From Streptomyces diacarni (GTDB lineage: Bacteria > Actinomycetota > Actinomycetes > Streptomycetales > Streptomycetaceae): a stretch of DNA of 64,000 nt. Below the pieces are notes generated by a model that saw only the letters and a list, made by a program, of their open reading frames with translations, had not been told where the DNA came from and ran no database searches. Positions 37,524 to 46,557 of this stretch are shown piece after piece. Within the stretch, counting starts at the first letter, position 1. The number at the start of each line of letters is the position of its first letter. A program made the translations under genes and the position numbers. The stretch spans positions 1 to 64,000 of the forward strand of contig NZ_QOIN01000040.1 of assembly GCF_003323715.1 (NCBI RefSeq), given 5' to 3'.

Positions 37524-38030
37524 GGATTGCCTCCAGTCATGTCTTGCGAATATGGGGTTGAACCTCGCGCGTACGCGAAGCATGGGCCGTAGTCCACACG
37601 GGCGGGCCGGATCACGCAAGTACCCGGCCGTCGATCCCGCACAAACGTTGACGTGTCATCCCACAATGCCTGATCGAGAGTGGTTCGGGCCACATTGCGG
37701 TCGCCGCGATCCGCCAGGTTTGCCCCGGCTGTGCCGGGGGAGCCGTAGGGGTGCACCCGGGGCCGAACGGACGTTTGGGGTGGTCGGAGCGGAGAGCGGG
37801 CCCGCATCCCCGATGAGCGTAAGGTGGCGGTTTGACCGCCTCGTCGCCCGAGCGCGACCCGGCTGCCGGCCCGTCTCAGGACCCGCCGGGTTACCTCTCG
37901 GTACAGATGACGTCACAGCACCGGCGGTACACGATGGAGGCGGCGCGAGGCCCCCTCCGGCAGGAAGGCACGGCGTGCGCCGCCGCCCGGCTCGCAGAGC
38001 ACCACACGACCGATACAGCGAAGGAACAGC
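37524..38030. promoter_or_regulatory. Divergent DUF3052/aceE regulatory region
   Basis: No gene is supported in these 507 bp. A TAAGGT box (37820-37825) is followed immediately by GGCGGT-TTG-ACCGCC (37826-37840). An aceE transcript starting there would open with a stable hairpin and have a ~200-nt leader. TGACGTCA, a perfect palindrome, lies at 37908-37915 within that leader. Either could be a regulator site; assignment is tentative. Confidence 0.4.
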
Positions 38031-40778
38031 GTGGCTTCCGGATCCGATCGCAACCCGATCATCATTGGCGGCCTTCCCAGCCAGGTCCCGGATTTCGATC
38101 CCGAAGAAACCCAGGAATGGCTCGACTCGCTCGACGCCGCCGTCGACGAGCGAGGCCGGGAACGCGCCCGCTACCTCATGCTCCGGCTCATCGAACGCGC
38201 CCGGGAGAAGCGCGTGGCCGTTCCGGAGATGCGCAGCACGGACTACGTCAACACCATCGCGACCAAGGACGAGCCGTTCTTCCCCGGCAACGAGGAGATC
38301 GAGCGGAAAGTCCTGAACGCGACCCGCTGGAACGCGGCCGTGATGGTCTCCCGCGCCCAGCGCCCCGGCATCGGGGTGGGCGGGCACATCGCCACCTTCG
38401 CCTCCTCCGCCTCCCTCTACGACGTGGGCTTCAACCACTTCTTCCGGGGCAAGGACGGGGGCGACGGCGGCGACCAGGTCTTCTTCCAGGGGCACGCCTC
38501 CCCCGGCATCTACGCCCGCGCCTATCTGCTCGACCGGCTCTCCGAGGCGCAGCTCGACGGATTCCGGCAGGAGAAGAGCAAGGCGCCCCACGGCCTCTCC
38601 AGCTATCCGCACCCGCGGCTGATGCCGGACTTCTGGGAGTTCCCCACCGTCTCCATGGGCCTCGGCCCGATCGGGGCGATCCACCAGGCGCGGATGAACC
38701 GCTACATGGAGGCACGCGGAATCGCCGACACCTCCAAGTCGCGAGTGTGGGCCTTCCTCGGGGACGGCGAGATGGACGAGCCCGAGTCCCTCGGACAGCT
38801 GTCCCTGGCGGCTCGCGAGGGACTGGACAACCTCACCTTCGTCATCAACTGCAATCTCCAGCGCCTCGACGGGCCGGTGCGCGGCAACGGCAAGGTGATC
38901 CAGGAGCTGGAGTCCTACTTCCGGGGCGCCGGCTGGAACGTGATCAAGCTGGTGTGGGACCGCTCCTGGGATCCACTGCTGGCGCAGGACCGGGACGGTG
39001 TGCTGGTCAACAAGCTGAACACCACGCCGGACGGGCAGTTCCAGACCTACGCGACCGAGAGCGGCGCCTACATCCGCGAGCACTTCTTCGGCGGTGACCA
39101 GCGGCTGCGCTCGATGGCGGAGAACATGACCGACGACCAGCTGCTGCATCTCGGCCGCGGCGGACACGACCACCGCAAGGTCTATGCCGCCTACAAGGCC
39201 GCGGCCGAGCACAAGGGGCAGCCGACCGTCATCCTGGCGCAGACGATCAAGGGCTGGACGCTGGGTCCCAACTTCGAGGGCCGCAACGCCACGCACCAGA
39301 TGAAGAAGCTGACGGTCGACGATCTCAAGCACTTCCGCGACCGGCTGCACCTGCCGATCCCGGACAAGGAGCTGGAGTCGGGGGCGCCGCCCTATTACCA
39401 CCCGGGCCGGGACTCGGAGGAGATCCAGTACATGCACGACCGCCGCCAGGAGTGCGGCGGCTACGTGCCGACACGGATCAACAGGGCCAAGCCGCTCCAG
39501 CTTCCGGACGAGAAGGCCTACGCCGCGCTGAAGAAGGGGTCCGGACAGCAGGAGATCGCCACGACCATGGCGTTCGTACGGCTGTTGAAGGACCTCATGC
39601 GGGACAAGGAGATCGGCAGGCGCTTCGTGCCGATCGCGCCCGACGAGTACCGCACCTTCGGGATGGACTCCTTCTTCCCCTCGGCGAAGATCTACAACCC
39701 GCTCGGGCAGCTGTACGAGTCCGTGGACCGCGAGCTGCTGCTCGCCTACAAGGAGTCGCCCACCGGGCAGATGCTGCACGACGGCATCTCCGAGGCGGGC
39801 TGCATCGCGGCGGCCATCGCCGCCGGGTCGGCCTATGCCACCCACGGCGAGCCGCTGATTCCGATCTACGTCTTCTACTCGATGTTCGGTTTCCAGCGGA
39901 CCGGCGACCAGTTCTGGCAGATGGGCGACCAGCTGGCGCGCGGCTTCGTGCTGGGTGCCACCGCCGGGCGCACCACGCTGACCGGCGAAGGGCTGCAGCA
40001 CGCCGACGGCCACTCGCAGCTGCTCGCCTCCACGAACCCGGCCGTCGTCGCCTACGATCCGGCGTTCGGTTTCGAGATCTCCCACATCGTCCAGGACGGG
40101 CTCCGGCGGATGTACGGCTCCAGCGAGGAGCACCCGCAGGGTGAGGACGTCTTCTACTACCTCACCGTCTACAACGAGCCCATCCGGCAGCCGGCCGAGC
40201 CCGAGAACGTGGACGCCGAGGGCATCCTCAAGGGCCTCTACCGCTACCAGGCGGGCGAGCGGGGGACCCACTCCGCGCAGATCCTGGCCTCCGGGGTGGC
40301 GCTGCCCTGGGCGCTGGAGGCGCAGCGCATCCTCGCCGACGAGTGGGACGTGAAGGCCGACGTGTGGTCGGCGACCTCCTGGAACGAGCTGCGGCGCGAG
40401 GCCGTGGCGGTCGAGAAGCACAACCTGCTGAACCCGGAGGAGGAGCAGCGCGTCCCCTACGTCACGCGCAAGCTCCAGGGGATGGAAGGCCCCAAGGTGG
40501 CGGTCTCCGACTGGATGCGGGCCGTGCCCGACCAGATCGCCCGCTGGGTGCCGGGCACCTACCAGTCGTTGGGAGCGGACGGCTTCGGCTTCGCCGACAC
40601 CCGTGGCGCCGCCCGGCGCTTCTTCCACATCGACGCTCAGTCGATCGTGCTCGGCGTGCTGACCGAACTGGCCAGGGAAGGAAAGGTGGACCGCTCCGCC
40701 CTCAAGCAGGCGATCGACCGCTACGACCTGCTCGAGGTGGCGTCGGCCGACCCGGGCACCGCGGGCGGCGACGCCTGA
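38031..40778 (+). CDS. aceE: Pyruvate dehydrogenase E1 component, homodimeric
   Basis: A 915-residue thiamine-diphosphate enzyme, full length for the homodimeric AceE family. It decarboxylates pyruvate and acetylates the lipoyl domain of E2, feeding acetyl-CoA to the TCA cycle and fatty-acid synthesis. Recognisable blocks are [20 protein letters not shown], the ThDP-binding [10 protein letters not shown]...NCN motif ([33 protein letters not shown]), and the transketolase-like region ([44 protein letters not shown]). The GTG start has AAGGA 5 nt upstream. E2 and E3 genes are not nearby, as usual in actinobacteria. Confidence 0.96.
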   Translation: MASGSDRNPIIIGGLPSQVPDFDPEETQEWLDSLDAAVDERGRERARYLMLRLIERAREKRVAVPEMRSTDYVNTIATKDEPFFPGNEEIERKVLNATRWNAAVMVSRAQRPGIGVGGHIATFASSASLYDVGFNHFFRGKDGGDGGDQVFFQGHASPGIYARAYLLDRLSEAQLDGFRQEKSKAPHGLSSYPHPRLMPDFWEFPTVSMGLGPIGAIHQARMNRYMEARGIADTSKSRVWAFLGDGEMDEPESLGQLSLAAREGLDNLTFVINCNLQRLDGPVRGNGKVIQELESYFRGAGWNVIKLVWDRSWDPLLAQDRDGVLVNKLNTTPDGQFQTYATESGAYIREHFFGGDQRLRSMAENMTDDQLLHLGRGGHDHRKVYAAYKAAAEHKGQPTVILAQTIKGWTLGPNFEGRNATHQMKKLTVDDLKHFRDRLHLPIPDKELESGAPPYYHPGRDSEEIQYMHDRRQECGGYVPTRINRAKPLQLPDEKAYAALKKGSGQQEIATTMAFVRLLKDLMRDKEIGRRFVPIAPDEYRTFGMDSFFPSAKIYNPLGQLYESVDRELLLAYKESPTGQMLHDGISEAGCIAAAIAAGSAYATHGEPLIPIYVFYSMFGFQRTGDQFWQMGDQLARGFVLGATAGRTTLTGEGLQHADGHSQLLASTNPAVVAYDPAFGFEISHIVQDGLRRMYGSSEEHPQGEDVFYYLTVYNEPIRQPAEPENVDAEGILKGLYRYQAGERGTHSAQILASGVALPWALEAQRILADEWDVKADVWSATSWNELRREAVAVEKHNLLNPEEEQRVPYVTRKLQGMEGPKVAVSDWMRAVPDQIARWVPGTYQSLGADGFGFADTRGAARRFFHIDAQSIVLGVLTELAREGKVDRSALKQAIDRYDLLEVASADPGTAGGDA

Positions 40779-40789
40779 GCCCGTCGCGC

Positions 40790-40863
40790 GGTGCGGGAAG
40801 CCGGCCGGCTTCCCGCACCGGCCTGGCGGCCGGGTGCGCTCCCGTGCGGGGTCGCACCCGGCC
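40790..40863 (+). terminator. Tandem hairpin terminators after aceE
   Basis: Two perfect stems follow the aceE stop: a 13-bp stem (GGTGCGGGAAGCC, 4-nt loop, 40790-40819) and an 11-bp stem (GGCCGGGTGCG, 14-nt loop, 40828-40863). They also separate aceE from the convergent I36-type gene. Confidence 0.75.
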
Positions 40864-40920
40864 GCTCGTCCGGGCGTCGCGCCGAGTGCCGCGGCGGCAG
40901 CCCTGCGCGCGGTGCGCATC

Positions 40921-41451
40921 TCAGTGCTCCCACACCTTGAACGCACGAGCCTTGTAGGGCAGCTCGGGCGTCCAGGAGCCGGACGGGTAGGTGTCGAACT
41001 CCGCCGTCTCCGCGCACTCCTCGCTCTGGTAGAGCGTGACGGGGCGGCCGGTGCGGTTGGCCGCCGACTCGACGGCGCCCCCGTCCGGCACCGGCGTGCA
41101 GCTCTCGATGTCGATCCCGCGCAGCTCGTAGGTGCGCGGCTTGCCCTTGAACCGGGCCTGCTTCCACAGGCACAGCTCCCCCGTCCCGCACTTGCCCAGC
41201 TCGGGGCCCTCGCCCGCCCGGGCCGGTGCTGCGGCCTGCCGCGCCCCGGCCGGCTCAGCGGCAGCCGTCTCAGCGGCGGCCGCCTCGGCGCCGACCGGCT
41301 GTGCCGCGACCGCGAGCGCGGCCGTGGCGAGCGCGGCCACCGCCGCGGCCCCCGCCACACCCCTGGCCCTGCGGCCCCCTCCGCGCGCGCTCCGCGGGCC
41401 ACCCAGGGCTCGCAGGTCATCCACGCCTCGCGTACTGCGCATGCCTCGCAT
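40921..41451 (-). CDS. Exported peptidase inhibitor family I36-like protein
   Basis: A 176-residue secreted protein. After a long basic/Ala-rich signal region (AAAVAALATAALAVAAQPVG), an Ala/Glu-rich spacer leads to a ~90-residue beta/gamma-crystallin-like domain. It has four Cys (KCGTGELCLW, ESCTPV, EECAET) and aromatic blocks FKGKPRTYEL and NRTGRPVTLYQSEEC. This pattern is typical of Streptomyces I36 peptidase inhibitors (SMI type), which block metalloproteases. Target protease unknown. The ATG at 41451 is chosen because GGGGGGAG lies 8 nt upstream, whereas an outer GTG has none. Confidence 0.8.
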   Translation of the reverse strand: MRGMRSTRGVDDLRALGGPRSARGGGRRARGVAGAAAVAALATAALAVAAQPVGAEAAAAETAAAEPAGARQAAAPARAGEGPELGKCGTGELCLWKQARFKGKPRTYELRGIDIESCTPVPDGGAVESAANRTGRPVTLYQSEECAETAEFDTYPSGSWTPELPYKARAFKVWEH

Positions 41452-41730
41452 GCTGATCACTCCCCCCGCTCAGGGCCGGGCACTCGATCGCCCGGCGCCT
41501 GACCAGCATCTCCGTGCCGGAAGGAGCCCGCCAAGAGCAAACGGCCCGGTTCACCGGGACAGGTGGCGGAGTTATCCACAACTCCCGAGTTATCCACCGT
41601 CCCAGCGCCACCGGGCCGCCCTGACCAGGGCGCGCACCGCGATGGTCGGGTGCGCGCCATGACGGCGGACGCGCGCCGCGACGGCGGACGCGCGCCACCG
41701 CGCCGGGCCCAGCCGCCGCGCCGGACCGCG

Positions 41731-43347
41731 TCAGATGTGGACCGAAGGCCCCGCGTCGTTCGTGCCCCGGCTGGTGAAGACGGCGACGCCCGCGGCGAGC
41801 ACCGCGACGATGCCGGCGCAGACGAACGCCAGGCCCATGCCGGAGATGAACGAGTCGTGCACCACGCGCTCGATCGCGTCGGCCACCTGAGCCGGGGTGC
41901 CCTTGGGCGCGGGCGGCGCCATACCCACCTCGGCGGCCTTCTTGAGCGCCGCCTCCTTCTGCTCGGGCAGCGGTGGCAGCTTGGCCTCGGCCCACTTCTG
42001 CGGCAGTTCGCTGCCGACGCGGGAGGCCATCACGGCGCCGAGCACCGCCGTACCCAGGCTGCCGCCGACCTGCATGGCCGCCTGCTGGAGGCCGCCGGCG
42101 ACGCCCGCGTGCTGCAGCGGCGCGTTCCCGACGATCACCTCGGTGGCGCCGACCATGACGGGGGCGAGCCCCAGACCCAGGAGCGCGAACCAGACGGCGG
42201 TGATGCCCATGCCGCTGTCGGCGTTCAGCGAGGAGAGGCCGAACATGGCGATGGCCGTGAGCACCATGGCGGCGACCAGCGGGATGCGCGGGCCCACCTT
42301 GGTGATGACGGTTCCGGCCAGGGGCGAGGCGACGATCATCATGGCCGTCAGCGGCAGCAGCCGCAGCCCGCTGTCCACCGGGGAGAGGCCGTTGACGTTC
42401 TGCAGGTAGAACGTGACGAAGAAGAGGCCGCCCATGAAGCCGAAGGCCATGAGCACCATCAGGACCGTGCCGGCGGTCAGCGGGATCGAGCGGAACATGC
42501 TCATGGGCAGGAGCGGTTCCTTGGCCCGTGTCTCCCAGAAGCCGAAGGCGGCGAAGGCCAGCACGGAGACGGCCAGGAAGCCGATCGTCTTGGCGTCGCC
42601 CCAGTGCCATTCGGGGGCCTTGATGATGGCCCACACGAGGCAGAACATCGCCACCGAGAGCAGCACGACGCCCAGCAGGTCGAAGGAGCGCGGGGCGTTC
42701 TCCGAGCGCCGGTCGAGCAGCAGCACGAGGCCCATCACGAGGGCGAGTGCGCCGACGGGGACGTTGATGAAGAAGACGGATTCCCAGTTGACGTGCTCGA
42801 CCAGCAGACCGCCGACGATGGGTCCGGCGGCGGTGGAGGCTCCGATGACCGCGCCCCAGATGCCGATGGCCGCGTTCAGCCGCTCGGCGGGGAAGGAGGC
42901 GCGCAGCAGTCCGAGGGCCGCGGGCATCAGCAGCGCCCCGAATATGCCTTGCAGCACACGGAAGGTGACCACGAGCGCGACGCTGCCCGAGACCCCGATG
43001 GCGGCGGAGGCGGCGGCGAAGCCGACGACACCGACCAGGAACGTCTGGCGGTGGCCGAAGCGGTCACCGAGCTTTCCTGCGGTGATCAGCGCGACGGCGA
43101 GGGCGAGCAGGTATCCGTTGGTGATCCACTGGACGTCGGAGAGCGAGGCGCCGAGGTCCTTTTGGATGGCGGGGTTGGCGATGGCGACGATGGTCCCGTC
43201 GAGGGCGACCATGGTGACGCCGAAGGCGACGGTGACGAGGGTCAGCCACGGGTGCCCGCGCATCCCCTTCCGGGTGCCCCCTCCTCCGCCTTCGAGGCCG
43301 GCTGGGTCCGGCGCGTCGGGCGCGACGGTGCTGGTCTGGGTGCTCAT
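41731..43347 (-). CDS. DHA2-family MFS drug exporter
   Basis: A 538-residue, 14-helix major facilitator of the EmrB/QacA type. The first helix has FGVTMVALDGTIVAIANPAI, motif A is GKLGDRFGHRQTF, and motif C-like segments include GAVIGASTAAGPIVGGLLVE. A long soluble loop rich in Lys/Pro (ELPQKWAEAKLPPLPEQKEA) precedes the last helices. Proton-driven export of hydrophobic drugs or metabolites is the expected role. ATG at 43347. It is divergent from a TetR regulator with palindromic half-sites between them, the standard self-regulated efflux arrangement. Confidence 0.9.
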   Translation of the reverse strand: MSTQTSTVAPDAPDPAGLEGGGGGTRKGMRGHPWLTLVTVAFGVTMVALDGTIVAIANPAIQKDLGASLSDVQWITNGYLLALAVALITAGKLGDRFGHRQTFLVGVVGFAAASAAIGVSGSVALVVTFRVLQGIFGALLMPAALGLLRASFPAERLNAAIGIWGAVIGASTAAGPIVGGLLVEHVNWESVFFINVPVGALALVMGLVLLLDRRSENAPRSFDLLGVVLLSVAMFCLVWAIIKAPEWHWGDAKTIGFLAVSVLAFAAFGFWETRAKEPLLPMSMFRSIPLTAGTVLMVLMAFGFMGGLFFVTFYLQNVNGLSPVDSGLRLLPLTAMMIVASPLAGTVITKVGPRIPLVAAMVLTAIAMFGLSSLNADSGMGITAVWFALLGLGLAPVMVGATEVIVGNAPLQHAGVAGGLQQAAMQVGGSLGTAVLGAVMASRVGSELPQKWAEAKLPPLPEQKEAALKKAAEVGMAPPAPKGTPAQVADAIERVVHDSFISGMGLAFVCAGIVAVLAAGVAVFTSRGTNDAGPSVHI

Positions 43348-43361
43348 GAGCGCGAGCGTAA

Positions 43362-43412
43362 TGACAGTCACTGACAATTGACAAACGGAATTATTCGCCG
43401 GTAAATGTCAGT
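43362..43412. promoter_or_regulatory. TetR operator/promoter region between MFS and tetR
   Basis: TGACAGTCACTGACA (43362-43376) is a near-perfect palindrome with TGTCAGT-type half-sites, and TGTCAGT recurs at 43406-43412. TTGACA (43378-43383) followed 17 bp later by GTAAAT gives a plausible plus-strand promoter for tetR. On the minus strand TTGTCA with TACGCT at 18 bp spans the palindrome, so a bound repressor would block the MFS promoter. Confidence 0.65.
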
Positions 43413-43481
43413 CAACGCTCACGTATCGTGAGCGGACCGTCGGCGTCCGGCACGGGAGAGGAAGTCCGGTACGGGAAGGAA

Positions 43482-44123
43482 GTGACATTGACGGGCCTGC
43501 GTGAACGGAAGAAACAGCGCACAAGGGACGCTCTGGTCGTGGCGGCCCACGAACTGTTCGTCACGCAGGGATACGACACCACCACCGTGGACCAGATCGC
43601 GGAGGCCGTCGACGTCTCCCAGCGCACCTTCTTCCGCTACTTCACGAACAAGGAAGAAGTCGCACTGTTCGTGCAGGACATGGTAGAGGCCTGCTTCTAC
43701 GAAGCCGTGTGCACGGAACCGCCCGGCACTCCGCCCCTGGAGTGCCTGCGCCGCACCCTCAACGACGTCTGGGACGAGGTCGGCCGCGCCGTCGAGGAGA
43801 TCGTCCCGCTCGATCTGCATTTGAAGATGTGCCAGGTCGTCGAAACCACCCCCTCGCTGCTGGCCGCACACCTGCGGCACTCGCTGCTGATGGAGGAGAA
43901 ACTCGTCCAGGAGATCGCCCGGCGCACCGGAGTGGGCGCCGAGGTGGACCCCCGTCCGCGCGTCCTGGTGGCGGCGTTCTCCGGAGTGATGCGCACCGCG
44001 GCACGGCAGTGGGGCATGCGGGAGGGCACCTCCCTGGAGACCGCCCGCGAGGTCACCCGCGACTACGTGGCGCAACTGGGCCCCGCGCTGACAGGCGACT
44101 GGGGCCGGGAACGCCGCCCGTGA
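43482..44123 (+). CDS. TetR-family transcriptional regulator
   Basis: A 213-residue repressor. The N-terminal HTH is RERKKQRTRDALVVAAHELF, then YDTTTVDQIAEAVDVSQRTF and FRYFTNKEEVA. The rest is a helical ligand-binding domain. The best start is uncertain. The GTG at 43482 sits right behind GGAAGGA, while the TTG at 43488 has better spacing; an upstream GTG at 43428 lacks a ribosome-binding site. It is divergent from an MFS exporter and very probably represses it and itself, with an exported compound as inducer. Confidence 0.9.
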   Translation: MTLTGLRERKKQRTRDALVVAAHELFVTQGYDTTTVDQIAEAVDVSQRTFFRYFTNKEEVALFVQDMVEACFYEAVCTEPPGTPPLECLRRTLNDVWDEVGRAVEEIVPLDLHLKMCQVVETTPSLLAAHLRHSLLMEEKLVQEIARRTGVGAEVDPRPRVLVAAFSGVMRTAARQWGMREGTSLETAREVTRDYVAQLGPALTGDWGRERRP

Positions 44124-44278
44124 ACCGCCCGGACCAGGGTCCCGATTGCACAGGGTGAGCACTTCCCCCTACGGATGCGCCACCCTGACCCGAACGCCTT
44201 GTAGGAAACGTGAGATGACTCACGCAGGCCTCGTCCGTGCCGGGTCGGGCATCGCGCATCTCCTAGGGTGTCGCCCCA

Positions 44279-45538
44279 GTGACTTACTTCTCCGCTCTAG
44301 GCAACCCGCTGTCCGGATCAGGCCTCCCCCCGTCGGGAGCCCCGGGCTCCACCGCCTGGCGCGCGCTGCTCGCCCTGGCCGTCGTCCTCGTGCTGCTGGC
44401 GACGACCGGCTGGACCGCTGTGCGCAAGCACCACGCGAACGCGGGGCCCCGCGCGGCGGCCCTGCTCGCCTGGGAGAAGGGCAGCTTCGCCGGGCGTCCG
44501 CTGCCCGACCCCGACGCGTCCGCAGGCCGCATCTCCCGCTACTTCGCGCGCCTCGACGCGGCGCAGCGGCGCACACTCGCCGAACGCTATCCCCTGGTCG
44601 TCGGCAACCTCGCGGGCGCCCCCGTGAAGCTGCGCTACCGGGCCAACCACACCGCGCTCAAGCAGGCACGCGCCGTCGAGACCAGGCGGATGACGGACGA
44701 GCGGCTGACCGACGAGGGCCGCCAGGACGCGGGGCGCCGGATGCACCGCTTCACCTCGATGCTGGACGACGGGCGGCAGATCCTCGCCTTCGACCCGACG
44801 GGACGCGGTCGTGCCGCCGAGGTCTTCGGGGATCTGGAGCACGCCAAGCGCGTGTCCGTCGTCGTTCCCGGGGTCGACACCGAGCTGCTGACCTTCGAGA
44901 AGTCCGCGCGCGAGTACTCGGCACCCGCGGGGATGGCCCGCGCACTGCAGAACCAGCAGCGGGCCGAGGCGCCCGGGGTACGCACCGCGACCATCGCGTG
45001 GGCCGACTACACCGCGCCCGTCGGGCTCGGTGTCGACGCGGCGTCCGGCGAGCTGGCCCAGGACGGTGCCGTTCGGCTCAACCGTCTGGTGCGCACTCTG
45101 CCCGTCGCCTCGGACGAGGCCTCCCCGAAGGTCTCGCTCCTGTGCCACAGCTACGGCTCCGTGGTCTGCGGCCTGGCCGCGGACCGGCTGCCGCACAGCG
45201 TCACCGATATCGCCGTCGCGGGCAGTCCCGGCATGCGCGCGGACAGTGCCTCGGAACTCGGCACCGGCGCGCACGTGTGGGCGATGCGGGATCGCGACGA
45301 CTGGATCGCGGACGTCCCGCACATGGATGTGGGCGGCCTGGGACACGGCGCCGACCCGGTCGCGGACGGTTTCGGCGCGCGCCGTCTGTCGGCCGCGGGC
45401 GCCGTCGGCCACACCGGGTACTTCGTGCCGCACACCCGCAGCCTGCACAACCTCGCCGCGGTCGGCACCGGCTCGTACGGGGACGTGACGTGCGCCCCGT
45501 CCGACCCGGAGTGCTCCTTCGTTCCTGAGCCGCACTGA
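44279..45538 (+). CDS. Membrane-anchored alpha/beta hydrolase (DUF1023 type)
   Basis: A 419-residue protein with one N-terminal transmembrane helix (LLALAVVLVLLATTGW). A helical stretch (RYPLVVGNLAGAPVKLRYRA) is followed by an alpha/beta-hydrolase domain of the DUF1023 type: VVVPGVDTELLTF, TIAWADYTAP, then nucleophile elbow LLCHSYGSVVCG with Ser, and late GHTGYF with the likely catalytic His. Substrates are unknown; these proteins are abundant in actinobacteria. The GTG lies 8 nt after TAGGGT, suggesting a leaderless mRNA. A second, shorter paralogue lies at 49240, on the far side of the two-component operon. Confidence 0.87.
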   Translation: MTYFSALGNPLSGSGLPPSGAPGSTAWRALLALAVVLVLLATTGWTAVRKHHANAGPRAAALLAWEKGSFAGRPLPDPDASAGRISRYFARLDAAQRRTLAERYPLVVGNLAGAPVKLRYRANHTALKQARAVETRRMTDERLTDEGRQDAGRRMHRFTSMLDDGRQILAFDPTGRGRAAEVFGDLEHAKRVSVVVPGVDTELLTFEKSAREYSAPAGMARALQNQQRAEAPGVRTATIAWADYTAPVGLGVDAASGELAQDGAVRLNRLVRTLPVASDEASPKVSLLCHSYGSVVCGLAADRLPHSVTDIAVAGSPGMRADSASELGTGAHVWAMRDRDDWIADVPHMDVGGLGHGADPVADGFGARRLSAAGAVGHTGYFVPHTRSLHNLAAVGTGSYGDVTCAPSDPECSFVPEPH

Positions 45539-45684
45539 GGTGTCCACCGGCGCGGCACCCTGGTCCGAGCGGGCGGAGCCGACGCCGCTCCGGGACGTGT
45601 CACCACCGCGACGGAGGCGCGCGGAGCAGGGCCGAGACCAGCGGAAGGGGGACGCGCGGGCGACCGCCGCATACGATGACCCAC

Positions 45685-46557
45685 ATGGGTGACGTACTGG
45701 CTGGAATTCACTCCACCTGGGAGTTCGCAGCGGACTCCGTGCTCATCCGCTTCGAACGGGGGATTCGCACGCCCAAGCTCTTCCAGGTGCTGTCGGAGCG
45801 GCGTGTTCCGTACGAGGCGCTGAGCGCCGTCGAGCTGGCCCCGGGCAGCAAGCGCGGCACCGTCGTGCTGCGCGCCGTGCCCCGCCAGGGCGCCGATCCT
45901 CTGCTGGAAGCGGCCGCCGGGCAGCTCAAGGAGGGCAGCGACCCGTACCGCCTGGTGCTGCCCGCCGAGCGCGAGACCCTGGCCGACTACTACGCGACCG
46001 AGCTGCGCGCCGTGCTGCCCGAGGAGGCCGCCAAACCGGCCGAGCAGTATCTGGTCGCCGCACCGTCCGCGCCGCAGAGCTTCAAGGCCTACGACGGAAA
46101 GGCCTCGTTCGACGGCAGCGTCGTCGCCTTCCGCTGGTTTTGGACAGGCGCCTCCACCGCCAAGTGGAAGGCGGGTGACCAGTTCTTCCCCGTGGAAGAA
46201 CTGGAGGGCATCGAGTGGCGCTCCCCCGAGGGCGCCGGCGGCCACCTGCGGCTGCGTGCGCGCGGCGCCGAGGTCCTCGTGGACGCCGACCACGACCCGG
46301 CCTCCGTGGTGTTCGGACTCGGCTACGGGCCCGTCTACGAATCGCTGCCGTTCGCCGCCTCCGTCCTGGAGGCGGTACGCGCCGCCGATCCCGCACCGGA
46401 GAGTGTCTGCACGGCCACGCCGACGGTCACACGTCAGCGTTCCGACCCCGCAGACGTGGCGACACGCATCCGCCACCTCGGAGAACTGCACGACGCCGGG
46501 CTGCTGACCGACGAGGAGTTCACGGCCAAGAAGGCTCAGCTCCTGGCGGAGCTGTGA
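45685..46557 (+). CDS. DUF4429/SHOCT-domain protein
   Basis: A 290-residue protein. DUF4429 repeats cover roughly residues 10-95 (TWEFAADSVLIRFERGIRTP; PYEALSAVELAPGSKRG) and 130-235 (ASFDGSVVAFRWFWTGAS; VEELEGIEWRSPEGAGG). A C-terminal SHOCT motif follows (RIRHLGELHDAGLLTDEEFT). DUF4429 resembles PH-like beta domains; SHOCT is an oligomerisation/export-linked motif. The start is set at the second ATG because TACGAT (45672-45677) overlaps the first, making the transcript leaderless at 45685. It overlaps the histidine kinase start by GTGA, so it is likely an accessory part of that system. Confidence 0.85.
   Translation: MGDVLAGIHSTWEFAADSVLIRFERGIRTPKLFQVLSERRVPYEALSAVELAPGSKRGTVVLRAVPRQGADPLLEAAAGQLKEGSDPYRLVLPAERETLADYYATELRAVLPEEAAKPAEQYLVAAPSAPQSFKAYDGKASFDGSVVAFRWFWTGASTAKWKAGDQFFPVEELEGIEWRSPEGAGGHLRLRARGAEVLVDADHDPASVVFGLGYGPVYESLPFAASVLEAVRAADPAPESVCTATPTVTRQRSDPADVATRIRHLGELHDAGLLTDEEFTAKKAQLLAEL

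Noticed and set aside
37656..41420. 1254-codon minus-strand open frame opposite aceE
   Set aside because: Antisense shadow of aceE caused by GC-rich codon bias. No domain or start signal.
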